A DNA stretch of 64,000 bases from contig NC_088300.1 in NCBI RefSeq assembly GCF_032854445.1, positions 184,001-248,000 on the forward strand, read 5' to 3'. A program made the position numbers and the translations under genes. This DNA comes from Liolophura sinensis. Its lineage: Eukaryota > Mollusca > Polyplacophora > Chitonida > Chitonidae. Below the pieces are notes generated by a model, which was given only the letters and a program-made list of their open reading frames with translations, was not told the origin of the DNA and searched no databases. Shown here piece after piece: positions 11,501-26,500 of this stretch (position 1 is the first letter of the stretch; every line of letters starts with the position of its first letter).

Positions 11501-14500
11501 CAATGATAACACATCAGGTGGAACCAGACAGCTACCATGTACAATGATAACACATCAGGTGAAGCCAGATAGCCACGCAGTACAATGATAACACATCAGG
11601 TGAAGCCAGACAGCCACCCTGTACAATGATAACACATCAGGTGAAACCAGACAGCTACCCTGTATAATGATACCACTTCAGGTGAATCCAGACAGCTACC
11701 ATGTACAATGATAACACATCAGGTGAAACCAGACAGCTACCATGTGCAATGATAACACATCAGGTGAAGCCAGACAGCCACCCTGTACAATGATAACACA
11801 TCAGGTGAAACCAGACAGCTACGCAGTACAATGATAACACATCAGGTGAAGCCAGACAGCTACCATGTACAATGATAACACATCAGGTGAAGCCAGACAG
11901 CCACCCTGTACAATGATAACACATCAGTTGGAACCAGACAGCTACCCTGTACAATGATAACACATCAGGCTTGTTTCGTGTTTTTGTCCCCAGGAATCTA
12001 AACGCTCGTTCCTCCACAGTGTGGTCAATGAAGGGGGTGACAAGGAGAAGCTGGAGAGCTTTGTCAATTTCTGCGAGGACACCATTTTCGAGGTGAGACT
12101 GGCAGACATGGTTAGCAAAAGGTACAGCTAACTCTCTGGTCATTCTGTGTCTACCTGTTTGTTCATATAGACATTTATGTGAATATATTCACATACATGT
12201 TAAATATTGACAGTCACGAGATTCAGTTTTGAAACAAATGCAACCGTCTTAGTGAAATATTTACCACTGACAAACATGAGGTTCAGTTCGTAGTTTCTTG
12301 AGTGGCTCTCTCTGCTGATGTAATGATTATGGTAGGCCTACAATACAGCTCAGACTAAAAGTCAAAACCGGGCAGGAGATTAGAGTGATCCTAGGGGTCC
12401 TATAGAGGGCTTGTAGAGAGAGAGTCACCTGCAGCGTCAGTGATCCGTCCGCTGTGACTAATCACACACATGGCTGAGCATTGGCAGGCTTATGTGCTGG
12501 CTGTGGGAAGTTGACAATGGAAAAAATAGTTCTTTGTTAGAATGATTTAGAAAATTTTTGAAAGAATAACACAATACATAAAACTGAAGTAAATCTTGAT
12601 GTGTGTGTTTGATAACAAAGTGACAATTTTCTTTTAAGTAGTGAGACCATGCAAGATTCGTAATGGAGCACCACGACTGCTAAAACTAACTCATTCTTCA
12701 TCTCGCATAACAAGTTAAGAGCTGGACAAACAACTTTTGTTTCTTCCGACTTCGGAGAATTTTTTCCTTATTGTAGGAGGTATTTGACGCGAAAAATTAT
12801 CTTCCACTCAGTGATTTAGAACACCAAATTGGCACTTGTCGCTGACACACCATGCAACAACAACAACAGTGTATTTCAATAGGAATTTCACATACAGAAG
12901 TGGTAAAAAATGAAAACACGATACAGGACAAGTTAAATTTTGTCTGTGACTGCTGAGAATTTGTAGTTTATACGAAACCATGTAGCAACAGCACCCACAT
13001 AACAAGTGCGTGAAGGAAAAAACATGATTTGTTTGAACGTTTTTTCTCACTTAAACAGAAATTATAATTTCCCATTTGCACCAGGGCACTTTATTCCAAT
13101 TTTGGCTTACCAGGTACAGTGTACCGTAAATATTTTCTTTTCTAATTCTCTGTTACATCTCGTTAATGTCATGGGTGTTTAACAAGCAGCAGTAGCAAAT
13201 CGGATTTTTGTAGGCTTAATTTGGGATTAAGGTATACATCTGTCTTAACCCCAGGCTTAATTAAAATATTTGGAAGTGTCATGTAGAGACCTGGAAGAAG
13301 AACTCATGCAGTTTTAGTGTCCAACTGTGACACTCTCCAACTGAAGAGCAATAGGCATGTTGTATTGGAGTAAGTAAATAATACTCACAAGGGTCAAACT
13401 GTATTAACTGACACACGCTGTATGGTTTTGAAAATTGTGAACAAAAGAATCAATTAATCTTTCAAAACTGGTTGCTTGGGTTGAATGCACTCATTCTGTG
13501 CAAATCCCACTTCTGAACAGCTCCCCGGGAAGCAGTTTGGTCAGCAACTGAGCATGTCTGTATGGACAATTAATGATGTGGGCTAATCTTGGAAACTTTG
13601 TTAACACGCCAGTCAGATTAATAAAAAATACAGCAGCTATTTCAGGTTACTTGTTGAAAACACTGAATTATCCTTACATGTCTGTCAACCGAAAGAAGTA
13701 GGTTACATATTGCAAGATAAACTTTCGGCTTTTCAAGGCTAGTATGTGTTCAAATAGTTGAAACACAGGCTCTACCTTCTCCAGCAAACAAACGTATGTC
13801 TGTAGACCTTCCGACGATAATCCTGCGTGCCTCAGCAGGTTGAAGTATCTCGGAGCGCGATACAAGTGGTAAACAACCGACTTTTAGCCTGAACTGTGCT
13901 GTACTTACAAAGTAAGGTTTGTGAACAGCGTGGCTGAAGCTAGCCTGGAAGTGTATATATGTCATTGTAGATGCAGCATGCCACAAGCATCAGTGCTGAG
14001 GAACAGAGGCTAGCAGCTCTGAAGGCCGGCCAGGGTGAAGATGTTGGGTAAGTCTCTGGTCATATATCATTTTCATCTTCTGTGACCGCTTTGTTTGCCA
14101 TAGAGCCCAAAATCAGGAAAATGTATGAAAAGTAATGTGTCAGTAAATCTGTTTCTAAATTTAGCACAGTAAAACTCACCCAGCGGCCAAAGTAGAAGCT
14201 ATGGTGCAATGATAAACAAAAGCTTTTAAGTCATAGTTGTTTTCTTCCTTTGGTTCTAGAGAATAAATGATTCCAGTCACGGAGAGACAAAATGGTTCGT
14301 TTCGTGATCAGTATGGTTACTTTCATATTAAGACACTCATTGGGTATTCCCATGTTGCCATGGTTACCCTTCATGTCCTTTGGATGGGTATTCCCATGTT
14401 GTTATGGTTACCCTTCATGTCCTTTGGGTGGGTATTCCCATGTTGCTATGGTTACCCTTCATGTCCTTTGGGTGGGTATTCCCATGTTGCTATGGTTACC

Positions 14501-17500
14501 CTTCATGTCCTTTGGGTGGGTATTCCCATGTTGCTATGGTTACACTTCATGTCCTTTGGGTGGGTATTCCCATGTTGCTATGGTTACCCTTCATGTACTT
14601 TGGGTGGGTATTCCCATGTTGCTATGGTTACCCTTCATGTACTTTGGGTGGGTATTCCCATGTTGATATGGTTACCGTTCCTGTTTTTTGTTGTTGTAGT
14701 GTCCTGGAGCCTGTCAGGATGATGTTCCGGTTTATCCGTGATGGACTCGGTACAATCCTCTCACTCTTCACCTGGAGTAACATAAAGACAGGCTACAAAA
14801 CCTTCAAGTCCATGACGTACTTCCAACTGCTGGTGGCCTTCCTCAAAATGAACATTCGTCTCACTTTGCTGCTCCTTACCTTCCTCTTCCATGTTGCCTG
14901 GTAAGTCAGAGACCACAGTTATCTCCTCTTCCATGTTGCCTGGTAAGTCAGAGACTATAGTTATCTCCTCTTCCATGTTGCCTGTTAAGTCAGAGACCAC
15001 AGTTATCTCATCTTCCATGTTGCCTGGTAAGTCAGAGACTATAGTTATCTCCTCTTCCATGTTGCCTGGTAAGTCAGAGACTACAGCTATCTCCTCTTCC
15101 ATGTTGCCTGGTAAGTCAGAGACTACAGTTATCTCCTCTTCCATGTTACCTAGTAAGTCAGAGACTACAGCTATCTCCTCTTCCATGTTGCCTGGTAAGT
15201 CAGAGACTACAGCTATCTCCTCTTCCATGTTGCCTGGTAAGTCAGAGACTACAGTTATCTCATCTTCCATGTTGCCTGGTAAGTCAGAGACTATAGTTAT
15301 CTCCTCTTCCATGTTGCCTGGTAAGTCAGAGACTACAGTTATCTCCTCTTCCATGTTGCCTGGTAAGTCAGAGACTACAGTTATCTCCTCTTCCATGTTG
15401 CCTGGTAAGTCAGAGACTACAGCTATCTCCTCTTCCATGTTGCCTGGTAAGTCAGAGACTACAGCTATCTCCTCTTCCATGTTGCCTGGTAAGTCAGAGA
15501 CTACAGTTATCTCCTCTTTCATGTTGCCTGGTAAGTCAGAGACTACAGTTATCTCCTCTTCCATGTTGCCTGGTAAGTCAGAGACTACAGTTATCTCATC
15601 TTCCTCCTGACTGACCAGTTTTGTACCTGTGAACAGACCATAGCTGGGTGTAAGGAGTTTAGAGTGTTCATTGTTGGCTGCTTATGTTACAACTCTAAAC
15701 AAATGTTGTTTGTTTCTGGGTACCGTTACCAGTAAAGAATGCATCCCATGCTGATGACGTTTTTTGATAAAAACTACGAGTAAATGAGTATATTCTGTGA
15801 GAATATATTCTTATCTGGTGTAAGAGTGTGTTCTTCAGGTTTTGTCAGTTTGAAGCTGTTTATGCATTTTGCTTATCTCATCTTAATACAGTTAACCCCT
15901 TATACCCTGTTTGATGTGTTTTCAGGACACTGTGTAAGTTTCTGGCTAACATGATGATGGGGGAGAAGCCATCAGATGACCCAGTCCAGGATAAGAAGGG
16001 TCCCCCTGCCCTGACAGCTGGGCCAATGGTGCTGCACAACACGGGCCACCCAGGTGGGGGGTACGGTGGGGGCCTGCCCTTCTATGAGCCGGAGATACAT
16101 GTGCAACCCTCCAGTGCATTCGGCATTATCATTACTAACAAAGAGGAGACAACTCAGTCTGATGAGTAAGTTGATGGTTCAGTTCCTCCTCCTTATCTCT
16201 TATGTTAAAATACGAATTAATGGAGCTTGGGATAAAGCTGTACATCAATTTACTAAATTTATCTTGTATCTAAGATGGATCATTCTCACATTTATTCTGG
16301 CTCTCTGATGACTGTTACAAAATAAAAATATGGATTTGTATGTGAAAAGTAAGAAGGAGAGATTTGTATGTATAAAGTGAATTTATAGGGGTAAAGTTTT
16401 AAAGTAGGGATTTGTGAAGTGTGAGATATGGATTTGTATGTGTGAAATGTAAAGTTTGAATTTGTATGTGTGAAGTGTGAAGTATGGATTGTATGTGTGA
16501 AGTGTAAAGTGTGAAGTATGGAGTGTATTTGTGAAGTGTAAAATGTGAATTTGTTATGTGTAAAGTGTATGGATTTGTATGTGAATTTGTATGTGTAAAG
16601 TGGTAAGTGTATGGATTTGTATGTGTGAAGTAAAGTTTACAATAGATTATTACAAGCAGTGAACTAATATGGCATGAATGGTTTCTGGACATCCAAAACT
16701 GGAAGACTAAACACGTCATTCAGCGTTGATCTCACCCATTTTTGTCTAGTTTGTTAAAGAGTGATCAAGGAAATTTTTGATTGAAATTTGTTTGCAGTAT
16801 GTGAGTTAAGTAATCAGTGGATAATTTAGCGGATAATGCATGATAAGGAGTATACTGCATGTGACGCACGTTTTCTCAAGGGGAAACTGCATAGTCTTAC
16901 TGATTACGATCTGCTCTCTGCCCATTCAGGTCCGCCCCACCCCCAGGAGACATGGGCTCAGGATTACAACCCACCACTGCAAGCAAGGATGCTAAACCTG
17001 CCTCAGCTAAGGCTCCATCTGTGAAACAAACTCAGTGGTCCTCACAATCAGGGGAGGCAACTTCGGTGAGAGGAAGTGACATTACACATGCATATTGGTA
17101 TAAGTCATATTTTCCACTAATTTGTTTTCCCACGAGCTTGAGCTCTGTCTTATAATTGAAATAGTATATCAAATGCATTTGTTGGAAGTAAATCAACTGG
17201 GGTAAATTGCTGGTTCAGCTTTTTATTAAAGAAGAAATATGTAATGTAAGCTGGACGTGAGCTTAAGTAAGTCATTGGAAATTTGACAGGATGAGGAGGA
17301 GCCCCTGCTAAGGGAAGAGGAAACCCCAGAGACCAGTAGACCACCTCCAAGGAAGCCTTATTCTGAGTAAGTGCTGCTAGTTTTGCAATCAGAAGTGTTG
17401 CTCAAAAATGTTAATAACCTGTCAAAGCATGCAGTTTTACTTTTAAGTTTATTCTTTAGTTGAGAATGGTCTTGTAGCTTCTGAATAATTTGCCAACCTC

Positions 17501-20500
17501 TTGATACCGAGCTAGAAATAAGACTTGTTTCAAAAATTGTTTACTTCACTACATATTCAGTATCTGTCTTTTTTGTTAAGGTACATCTATAGCATGGAAA
17601 GGCATGTGCATGTCCTCACTGTATTGTTTTCTTTCTTTTTGAAAAGACAGAAAGATATTTTGTTTCTATGTTTTCTGGCACATCTTATGAAATGACTTTT
17701 CATAAGATGTGAAACTGATCTTAATCTGGATTATCAGTTTGCCTGCCTGATGTATATTGTTTTATTTTCTCCTTATGACAAGTGTTCCAGTTGGTTTCAT
17801 TGGAGAATGGTAATGTCACATATTCTGGTGCTGAGTTTTTGTGTCTGTCCGGGCACTGGGGTTTATGTGTGGATTGGGTATCCCAGATGTGCTGTCAACG
17901 TACTAACCATCACATGTACACTGATTGTGTTTGTCACTAATGCTGCTGTTCAGACATGTTAAAACCTATTTTTCCTATAACACTGAGGGTCACCAAATTC
18001 TGTTCAGCCAGTGCCTGCTTTTTGCACAGTAACATTATTATTGGTAATATCTAATTACTGGTTATCACATCATTGCGGGGTTATGTCCCCTTATTCACAG
18101 GTGTCATCACCTCATGGGATAGTTACTATGTTTTGTATAATTTTGGCATGGTCTGGTCAAACATGTCAGAAAAAAATGGCTTTTTGGGTTTGTGTCTTAT
18201 TGTAACTGAGTGTTTGGTGGATGTAATGCTGATAGATGTAGCTGAGTAACACTGTCATATGTAGCTGAGTAATGCTCACAGATGTAGCTGAGTAACACTC
18301 ACAGGTGTAGCGGAGTAACGCTGACAGATGTAGTTGAGTAATTCTGACAGATGTAACTGAGTAACACTCACAGATGTAGTGAAGTAATGCTGACAGATGT
18401 AGCTGAGTAACGCTGACAGATGTAGTTGAGTAATTCTGACAGATGTAGCTGAGTAGCTGTGACAGATTTAGCTGAGTAATACTCACAGATGTACTTGAGT
18501 AGCTGTGACAGATTTAGCTGAGTAATGATCACAGATGTAGCTGAGTAACTGACAGGTGTAGCTGAGTAATGCTCACAGATGTAGCTGAGTAATGCTCACA
18601 GATGTAGGTGAGTAGCTGTGACAGATTTAGCTGAGTAATGATCACATGTAGCTGAATAATGCTGACAGATGTAGGTGAGTGACAGATTTAGCTGAGTAAT
18701 GATCACAGATGTAGCGGAGTAACGCTGACAGATGTAGCTGAGTAACTCTGACAGATGTAGCTGAGTAACTCTGACAGATGTAGCTGAATAACGCTCACAG
18801 ATGTAGCTGAGAGATGTTAATGTAGGCGATTAGCCCTGACAGATGACAGAGTTAATATTGGATTATACTCAGCAATGCCTCTACATGTAGGTTCTGTGGT
18901 ATTGTAGTGGTATTAACTGTTATGATAGACTTTTTATAACAGCTGAGTAACATCTTAGTCTCGTCTTTACTCGTCAGTTTTTGTCAGTCTTACTCATTTT
19001 GGGTATTTCCTTATAAAGTAAGAGCTTCCTGCAAGGAAAGGTTATGGGTATTCGTGTTTGTGTGTTTTGTATCATTTTGTATCATTTCTGTATTCGCTGG
19101 AAATAGGCTGTGATTTTAACAGCTTGAGTTTCACTGAATACGTATTATATAATAAACTGTGTATTGTTTACATAATATTGATTTAAACAATAATGGCTTG
19201 AGCTATGTTCAGGGGTATGGTTTGTTGTATGTCCTTGCATGGTAAAATTCAAGCATGTTTGTGGAAGCTGACTGCTCATTTTCATCTTTTATGTCACATG
19301 GGAGGTACAACAAATCGTGCCGAGTGAACACTGATTAACAGTAACAGTTTAATGAGCACTAGAACATCCTAATGATCATGACATTTCATGAGGCAACACA
19401 GTACACATTACCTGAGCAGTTAATAGATAATGCTTTACATTGTTGTGTAATGACATTTTATCCTATAGCATGTCAGATGTACTGATACATGTGTGTATGT
19501 ATAAGTTTGTGATTCCCTGTGCCAATTTTATACACTGTGCCGTGCAGTAGGGTTCATATGAGACATGTGTTATGCTTGTCTGTTGACAGGGCGTTTGTAC
19601 CCGGCTCTGACCCATCAAGTTCAACATCAGCTCAAGAAGAAGATGTGCTGGTCGAACCGAGAAGCTTTGACTACGGCAAATACATCTTGGTGAGCTGTCT
19701 TCTCACAGCTCTCTCTGTGGACATGTAAAAGTCGTCAGGGCACGCCTGTCACTTTCTATCATACTTCAGCTTACAGCCTGACTTTCACACTTAATTACTT
19801 CTTTTTTTAATTTTTTTCTCTAGAAAAAATGTGTTTTTTTCAACATTTCACTTCTTCATCACTAACATGGCTGAAATGAGAATTGATTTCCACAATGTTT
19901 TACATCGTTTACAGACAATGCATTTCTACCTGTAACTGTGTAAATTGTAATAAAGGTTTTGAATGCAGAATGTGGTTAATATTTCCCATTCAGACAAAAA
20001 CTTAATAAGGCAGATACAAATGTGAACATGGCCAAAATGTGAGGTGGGTACAAATGTGAACATGGCCAAAATGTAAGGTGGGTACAAATGTGAACATGGC
20101 CAAAATGTGAGATGGATATAAATGTGAACATGGCCAAAATGTGAGATGGATACAAATGTGAACATGGCCAAAATGTGAGGTGGATACAAATGTGAACATG
20201 GCCAAAATGTGAGGTGGATACAAATGTGAACGTGCCCAAAATGTGAGGTGGGTACAAATGTGAACATGGCCAAAATGTGAATTCCTCTGGAAGACCAAAC
20301 TTCAGCCACCTACAGATCAGAGCAAATCTCACTTCATAGTATCAACATGGGTTATTATTCTGTTTTACAGAGTCTTTTTGCTCGGAATTTCTACAACTTC
20401 AAATACTTAGGACTGGCCATATCCTTTCTGATCAATATCATCCTGCTGTTCTACAAGGTAAGATTATCCAGTATGATGTCAGATCTTCTCATATCCACCT

Positions 20501-23500
20501 TGATCATTATCAGGCTAAACTTCTTAAACTTCTCGTAAGGTTAGATCACTCAGTACAGTACCAAATCTTTCCATTAGCTTCTTGGCCAATATTATTCTTC
20601 CCTTCTAGGAGGTACAAAGGGTCTTACTAATATGGTGTGCATGTTATATTTTATGAGAGTTCATGTCACATTACAAACAGGAAATTTGGTGACAAAAAAA
20701 AGTATATATATTTTTCTCCATATGTATAAATATCACATGACATGAGTGCATTTTATGGTGGAATAATATTATTCCAGAAAAAAGTTGACATTCTCATGTA
20801 ATGTCAATTTTTTCATGTTTGTGATTCATCCGGTCTGTGGTTTGCAGGTATCCAAGGTGACTGGAGAGGGTGTAGAAGGTGGGGCAGGTAATGACACTTC
20901 TGACGATGACGTGGAAGAGTTTGTGGTGATAGAGGAGGATGTGAGTTACTTGGAGCCCATCATGCGGACGCTGGCCTTTGTCCACTCACTTGTCTCTCTC
21001 TCCATGCTTGTGGCCTACTATTGCCTCAAAGTCCCACTGGTTATATTCAAGCGTGAGAAGGAAATTGCCCGAATGCTGGAGTTTGAGGGACTGTGGATTG
21101 CTGAACAGCCGAGTGAAGATGACATCAAATGTCACTGGGACAAGCTCGTCATCAGCACTGTATCCTTCCCACAATCTTACTGGGACAAATTTGTTAAGAA
21201 AAAAGTGAGTGGATGTCATTCACCATAGATTGGATTTGTTTGGGAAAATGGTTCTAAGCTACATGTATTCATGGACACATAACCTGTACTTAAACAGAAC
21301 AGATATTTATACCTGGGAAGGCAGTGAGACAAAAATGGCAGCTGGTTCAACCTGGTACAAAACACAATTTTTTTATAAGTTAGGAAAAGATACACTCTAA
21401 GCACTGTAAATACAGGTCTTATTAGTAAGTATCCATGGTGTGTTTTGTAGTCCCGGTCTGTCAGTAAGCTTTCATGGTCTTTTTTATAGTGCCAGTCTAT
21501 GAGTAAGCTTCTGTGATGTTTTTGTAGTGCCAATCTATCAGTAAGCTTCTGTGGTGTTTTTGTAGTACCAGTTGGTCAGTAAGCTTCAGTGGTGTTTTCG
21601 TAGTACCAATCTATCAATAAGCTTCAGTGGTGTTTTTGTAGTCCCGGTCTCTCAGTAAGCTTTCAAGGTCTTTTTTATAGTCCCAATCTATCAGTAACTT
21701 TCTGTGGTGTGTTTTGTAGTCCCGGTCTGTCAGTAAAATTTCATGGTCTTTTTTATAGTGCCAGTCTATCAGCAAGCTTCTGTGGTGTTTTTGTATTACC
21801 AGTCTATCAGTAAGCTTCTGTGGTGTTTTTGTATTACCAGTCTATCAGTAAGCTTCTGTGGTGTTTTTGTATTACCAGTCTATCAGTAAGCTTCTGTGGT
21901 GTTTTTGTAGTACCAGTCTATCAGTAAGCTTCTGTGGTGTTTTTGTATTACCAGTCTATCAGTAAGCTTCTGTGGTGTTTTTGTATTACCAGTCTATCAG
22001 TAAGCTTCAGTGGTGTTTTTGTATTACCAGTCTATCAGTAAGCTTCAGTGGTGTTTTTGTAGTACCAGTCTGTCAGTAAGCTTTCATGGTCTTTGTTAGT
22101 CCCAATCTATCAGTAAGCTTCATTGGTGTTTTTGTAGTACCAGTTTGTCAGTAAGCTTTAGTGGTGCTTTTGTAGTCCCTGTCTATCCGTAAGCTTCATT
22201 GGTGTTTTTGTTGTACCAGTCTATCGATAAGCTTCTGTGGTGTTTTTGTAGTACCAGTCTATCAATAAGCTTCAGTGATGTTTTTGTAGTACCAGTCTAT
22301 CAATAAGCTTCAGTGGTGTTTTTGTAGTACCAGTCTATCAGTAAGCTTCTGTGGTGTTTTTGTAGTATAAATCTATCAATAAGCTTCAGTGGTGTTTTTG
22401 TAGTACCAGTCTATCAATAAGCTTCAGTGGTGTTTTTGTAGTACCAGTCTATCAGTAAACTTCTGTGGTGTTTTTGCAGGTGAGGAACAAGTACTCAGAG
22501 CAGTATGATTACGAGTCTATCAGTAATCTCCTGGGAATGGATAAGGGAGACTCAATCACGATCAGCACAGAGGAACAACAACAGTCCGGCATCCTCCCGT
22601 CCTTGTGAGTTTTCACAGGCTCAGTGACTCATTAACTCAGTCACTGACCCTTGCATTGGTCAGTCAACATTTGGACACCATTGGTCAGGGATGTCAGCTG
22701 CAACTTTAATATGAAGAAACATTCAATTATCAGCAGTATCTCACTTTACACTTGTGTTATGCCAGAGCTGATTATTAGAAGTTAAAACAAATAAAATAGC
22801 TCACAGCAAATGTATGCATGTTTTTTTGTAGATTTAAACTATTCTCTTCAAGATGTTTGTTGTCTCAGTTAGGTTTTAAAGTCGTGAAATATGTTCCTGA
22901 ACATTTGTATTTGAGCAGATTCTAAGTATTTATTGAATTGAAGAAAAGAGACAGGATTTTCTGATCTACATCCTGAAGACGTTATACAGGACCAGTGAAT
23001 TAATCTCAGACAGCTGAAGATAATACATCTAGCTCATGCTTTTGTATAAACTACAATATCACAACTCTCCTCACCCCTCTCTGTGTTTTCAGTCTATGCA
23101 ATGTTGATTGGCAGTACCAGATCTGGAAGTGGGGTGTCATATTCACAGATAATGTAAGTCTAATGTGTCTTCAACAGATTGTATTCTAAACAGACAGATC
23201 CTATCCTAAGTGATGTAAAGATAGATTGCAGTGAATTGAAAGTATTATTTTGTCTAATTGGTTCTTTTCAAGATTTTTCACTACATGAATCTCATAGTAT
23301 CTGTTCCTGCATTTTTCTGTTTTTCCCATACTCGGTAGGATTGGATTTGTGTGAAATCTTTGCAACTCCATACCAGTCTGGCTGTGTTTCTTGCAAATTT
23401 GAACCCTAAATGAACCTGATGTTTATTTCACCATGAACCTCTAATATTCTTGTTAAAAATATTTCCCTCTTCTCCTTTCAGTCGTTCCTCTACATTATGG

Positions 23501-26500
23501 GCTACTTTATATTCTCGGTGTGTGGAAATTTCAACTATTTCTTCTTTGCTGCCCATTTGCTGGATGTTGCTATTGGCTTCAAAACCCTGAGAACCATTTT
23601 GCAGTCTGTCACTCACAATGGAAAACAGGTATGACATACTCGTCTTTTTATGTCTAGTCAACATGTTTCTTTTAGAAACCTCACGTTTAGCCAAACAACA
23701 TCACATGCTTGAATCCAGCTCCAGGGTGAAGGGTTACTTGTAACATGTAACCTGAACCCTGCTAAATATGTACATGTTTCTCCCATTTCAACTGGTGTTG
23801 ACAGTCATGCCAACCAGCTAATGTGTTTATACGTTTTTATGTTCAGCTGGTGTTGACAGTCATGCTAACCAGCTAATGTGTTTATACATGTTTATGTTTC
23901 AGCTGGTGTTGACTGTCTTGCTAACCAGCTAATGTGTTTATATGTGTTTATGTTTCAGCTGGTGTTGACAGTCATGCTAACCAGCTAATGTGTCTATACA
24001 TGTTTATGTTTCAGCTGGTGTTGACAGTCATGCCAACCAGCTAATGTGTCTATACGTGTTTATGTTTCAGCTGGTGTTGACAGTCATGCCAACCAGCTAA
24101 TGTGTCTATACGTGTTTATGTTTCAGCTGGTGTTGACAGTCATGCTAACCAGTGTGGTGGTCTATCTTTACACTGTCGTAGCCTTCAACTTCTTCCGTAA
24201 ATTCTATGTCAAGGACGAAGATGGCAACGTTGATTACAAGTGTCATGACATGTTAACGGTGAGTGCCCTGACACCTACCTTCTATCAACAGCTATGTAAC
24301 AATGTTTTGTCATAAATAACTCTATCAGATTTGCTGATTAATGTGTTCAAACAGTATGTTCAGGAAATATCAGTTTACATCTGGTACCATTCTGGAGTAT
24401 TTCTGATCAGTAATATGTTATCGCTTCAGTGACCTACAGGTTAGAACCTCTGCCTTCAAGTCAAGAGGCCACAAGGAAACTGATTGGCCAGGTGACAGTG
24501 TAATGTGGACTGAGTGGGGTATCATGTCCTGCACAAGGAAACTGATTGTCCTGGTGACAGTATAATGTGACTGAGTGGGGTATCATGTCCTGCCACAAGG
24601 AAACTGATTGTCCTGGTGATAGTATAATGTGACTGAGTGGGGTATCATGTCCTGCCACAAGGAAACTGATTGGCCAGGTGACAGTATATGTGACTGAGTG
24701 GGGTATCATGTCCTGCCACAAGGAAACTGATTGGCCAGGTGACAGTATAATGTGACTGAGTGGGGTGTCCATGTCCTGCCACAAGGAAACTGATTGGCCT
24801 GGTGACAGTATAATGTGACTGAGTGGGGTATCATGTCCTACCACAAGGAAACTGATTGTCCTTGGTTGATAGTATAATGTGACTGAGTGGGGGTATCATG
24901 TCCTGCCACAAGGAAACTGATTGTCCTGGTGACAGTATAATGTGACTGAGTGGGGTGTCATGTCCTCCCACAAGCAAACTGGCCTGATGACAGTATAATT
25001 TGACTGAGTGTTGTGTCATGTTGTGCCTCAAGGAAACTGATTGGCCAGGTGACAGTCTAATGTGACTGAGTGGGGGTGTCATGTCCTGCCGCAAGGAAAC
25101 TGATTGTCCTGGTGACAGTGTAATGTGACTGATTGGGGTGTCATGTCCTGCCGCAAGAAGACATGGTATATGTACACACTCGTATGAGTGTGACTCCTTG
25201 TCACCATAAAGATTGTTAAGTACGAGGGGAATCTGCCATCACACATACACTGTACATACACTAGACTTTGTTGCTGTGAGACAGATCACAATATTGACCT
25301 ATAAGTGAGCTTGGTGGTGAAGCTCATAACTGTGTAACAGGGTGGGATAACAAGGTGCTTGTTTGTCTGTTACAGTGTTTTTGTGTATCACCTGCATACA
25401 GGTGTCAGAGCTGGAGGAGGTATAGGTGAGTGTCAAACCAAACTTTCAGTAATTATCAATAGCATTCTAGCCTATGAAAACATGAAGGTGTGTTTTGACC
25501 TTTGACCTAACACATGACCTAAATGACCTTCCGCTATATCTTTAAATCTATCTTGCATTTCCATATAGTGTGGTAAAATGTTTTGAATTTCATTTTTTTT
25601 TTTTTTTTCAAATATTTTATCCCATATTTCCTTTTCATGTTGTTAGAGATGACACCTGTAGGGTTTTGTACATGGTAAAAATATTTCTGTTCTGTGGTTG
25701 ACCACCAAAGCCATGGAACGGTTATTGTGAACCTGACCTGGTTATCTCTTCTTAGTTCTGAAATCATTGCCTTTCTAAAATTGAAACATAACATATGTGG
25801 CCAGCCTGAGTTGTGTTTATGTGGTCAGCCTGACTTGTGTTGATGTGGTCAGCCGGAGTTGGTGTTCATGTAGTCAGTCTGATTTGTGTTTATGTGGTCA
25901 GCCTTATTTGTGTTTTATGTGGTCAGCCTGATTTGTGTTTATGTGGTCAGTCTGATTTGTGTTTATGTGGTCAGTCTGGTTTGTGTCAGACTGATTTGTG
26001 TTTTATGTGGTCAGCTTGATTTGTGTGTTATGTAGTCAGCCTGATTTGTGTTAATGTGGTCAGCCTGATTTGTGTTTATGTGGTCAGTCTGGTTTGTGTC
26101 AGACTGATTTGTGTTTATGTGGTCAGTCTGATTTGTGTTTATGTAGTCAGTCTGGTTTGTGTCAGACTGATTTGTGTTGATGTGGTTAGTCTGATTTGTG
26201 TTTATGTGGTCAGCCTGATTTGTGTTTATGTGGTCAGTCTGGTTTGTGTCAGCCTGATTTGTGTTTATGTGGTCAGTCTGATTTGTGTTTATGTGGTCAG
26301 CATGATTTGTGTTTATGTGGTCAGCATGATTTGTGTTTATGTAGTCAGCCTGATTTGTGTTTATATGGTCCGTCTGATTTGTGTTTATGTGGTCAGTCTG
26401 ATTTGTGTTTATGTGGTCAGCCTGCTTTGTGTTTATATGGTCAGCCTAATTTGTGTTTATGTGGTCAGCTTGATTTATGTTTATGTGGTCAACATGATTT

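Noticed and set aside
10311-11968. CRISPR-like regularly spaced repeats
   Set aside because: Units are contiguous with no unique spacers, and the sequence is eukaryotic. The same applies to the other arrays.
14761-15610. 267- and 239-codon repeat ORFs
   Set aside because: 42-bp array read on either strand. The real gene is the RyR exon that ends at 14900.
17750-18205. Short hydrophobic ORFs in an RyR intron
   Set aside because: 60-70 codons, no homology, and lengths expected by chance.
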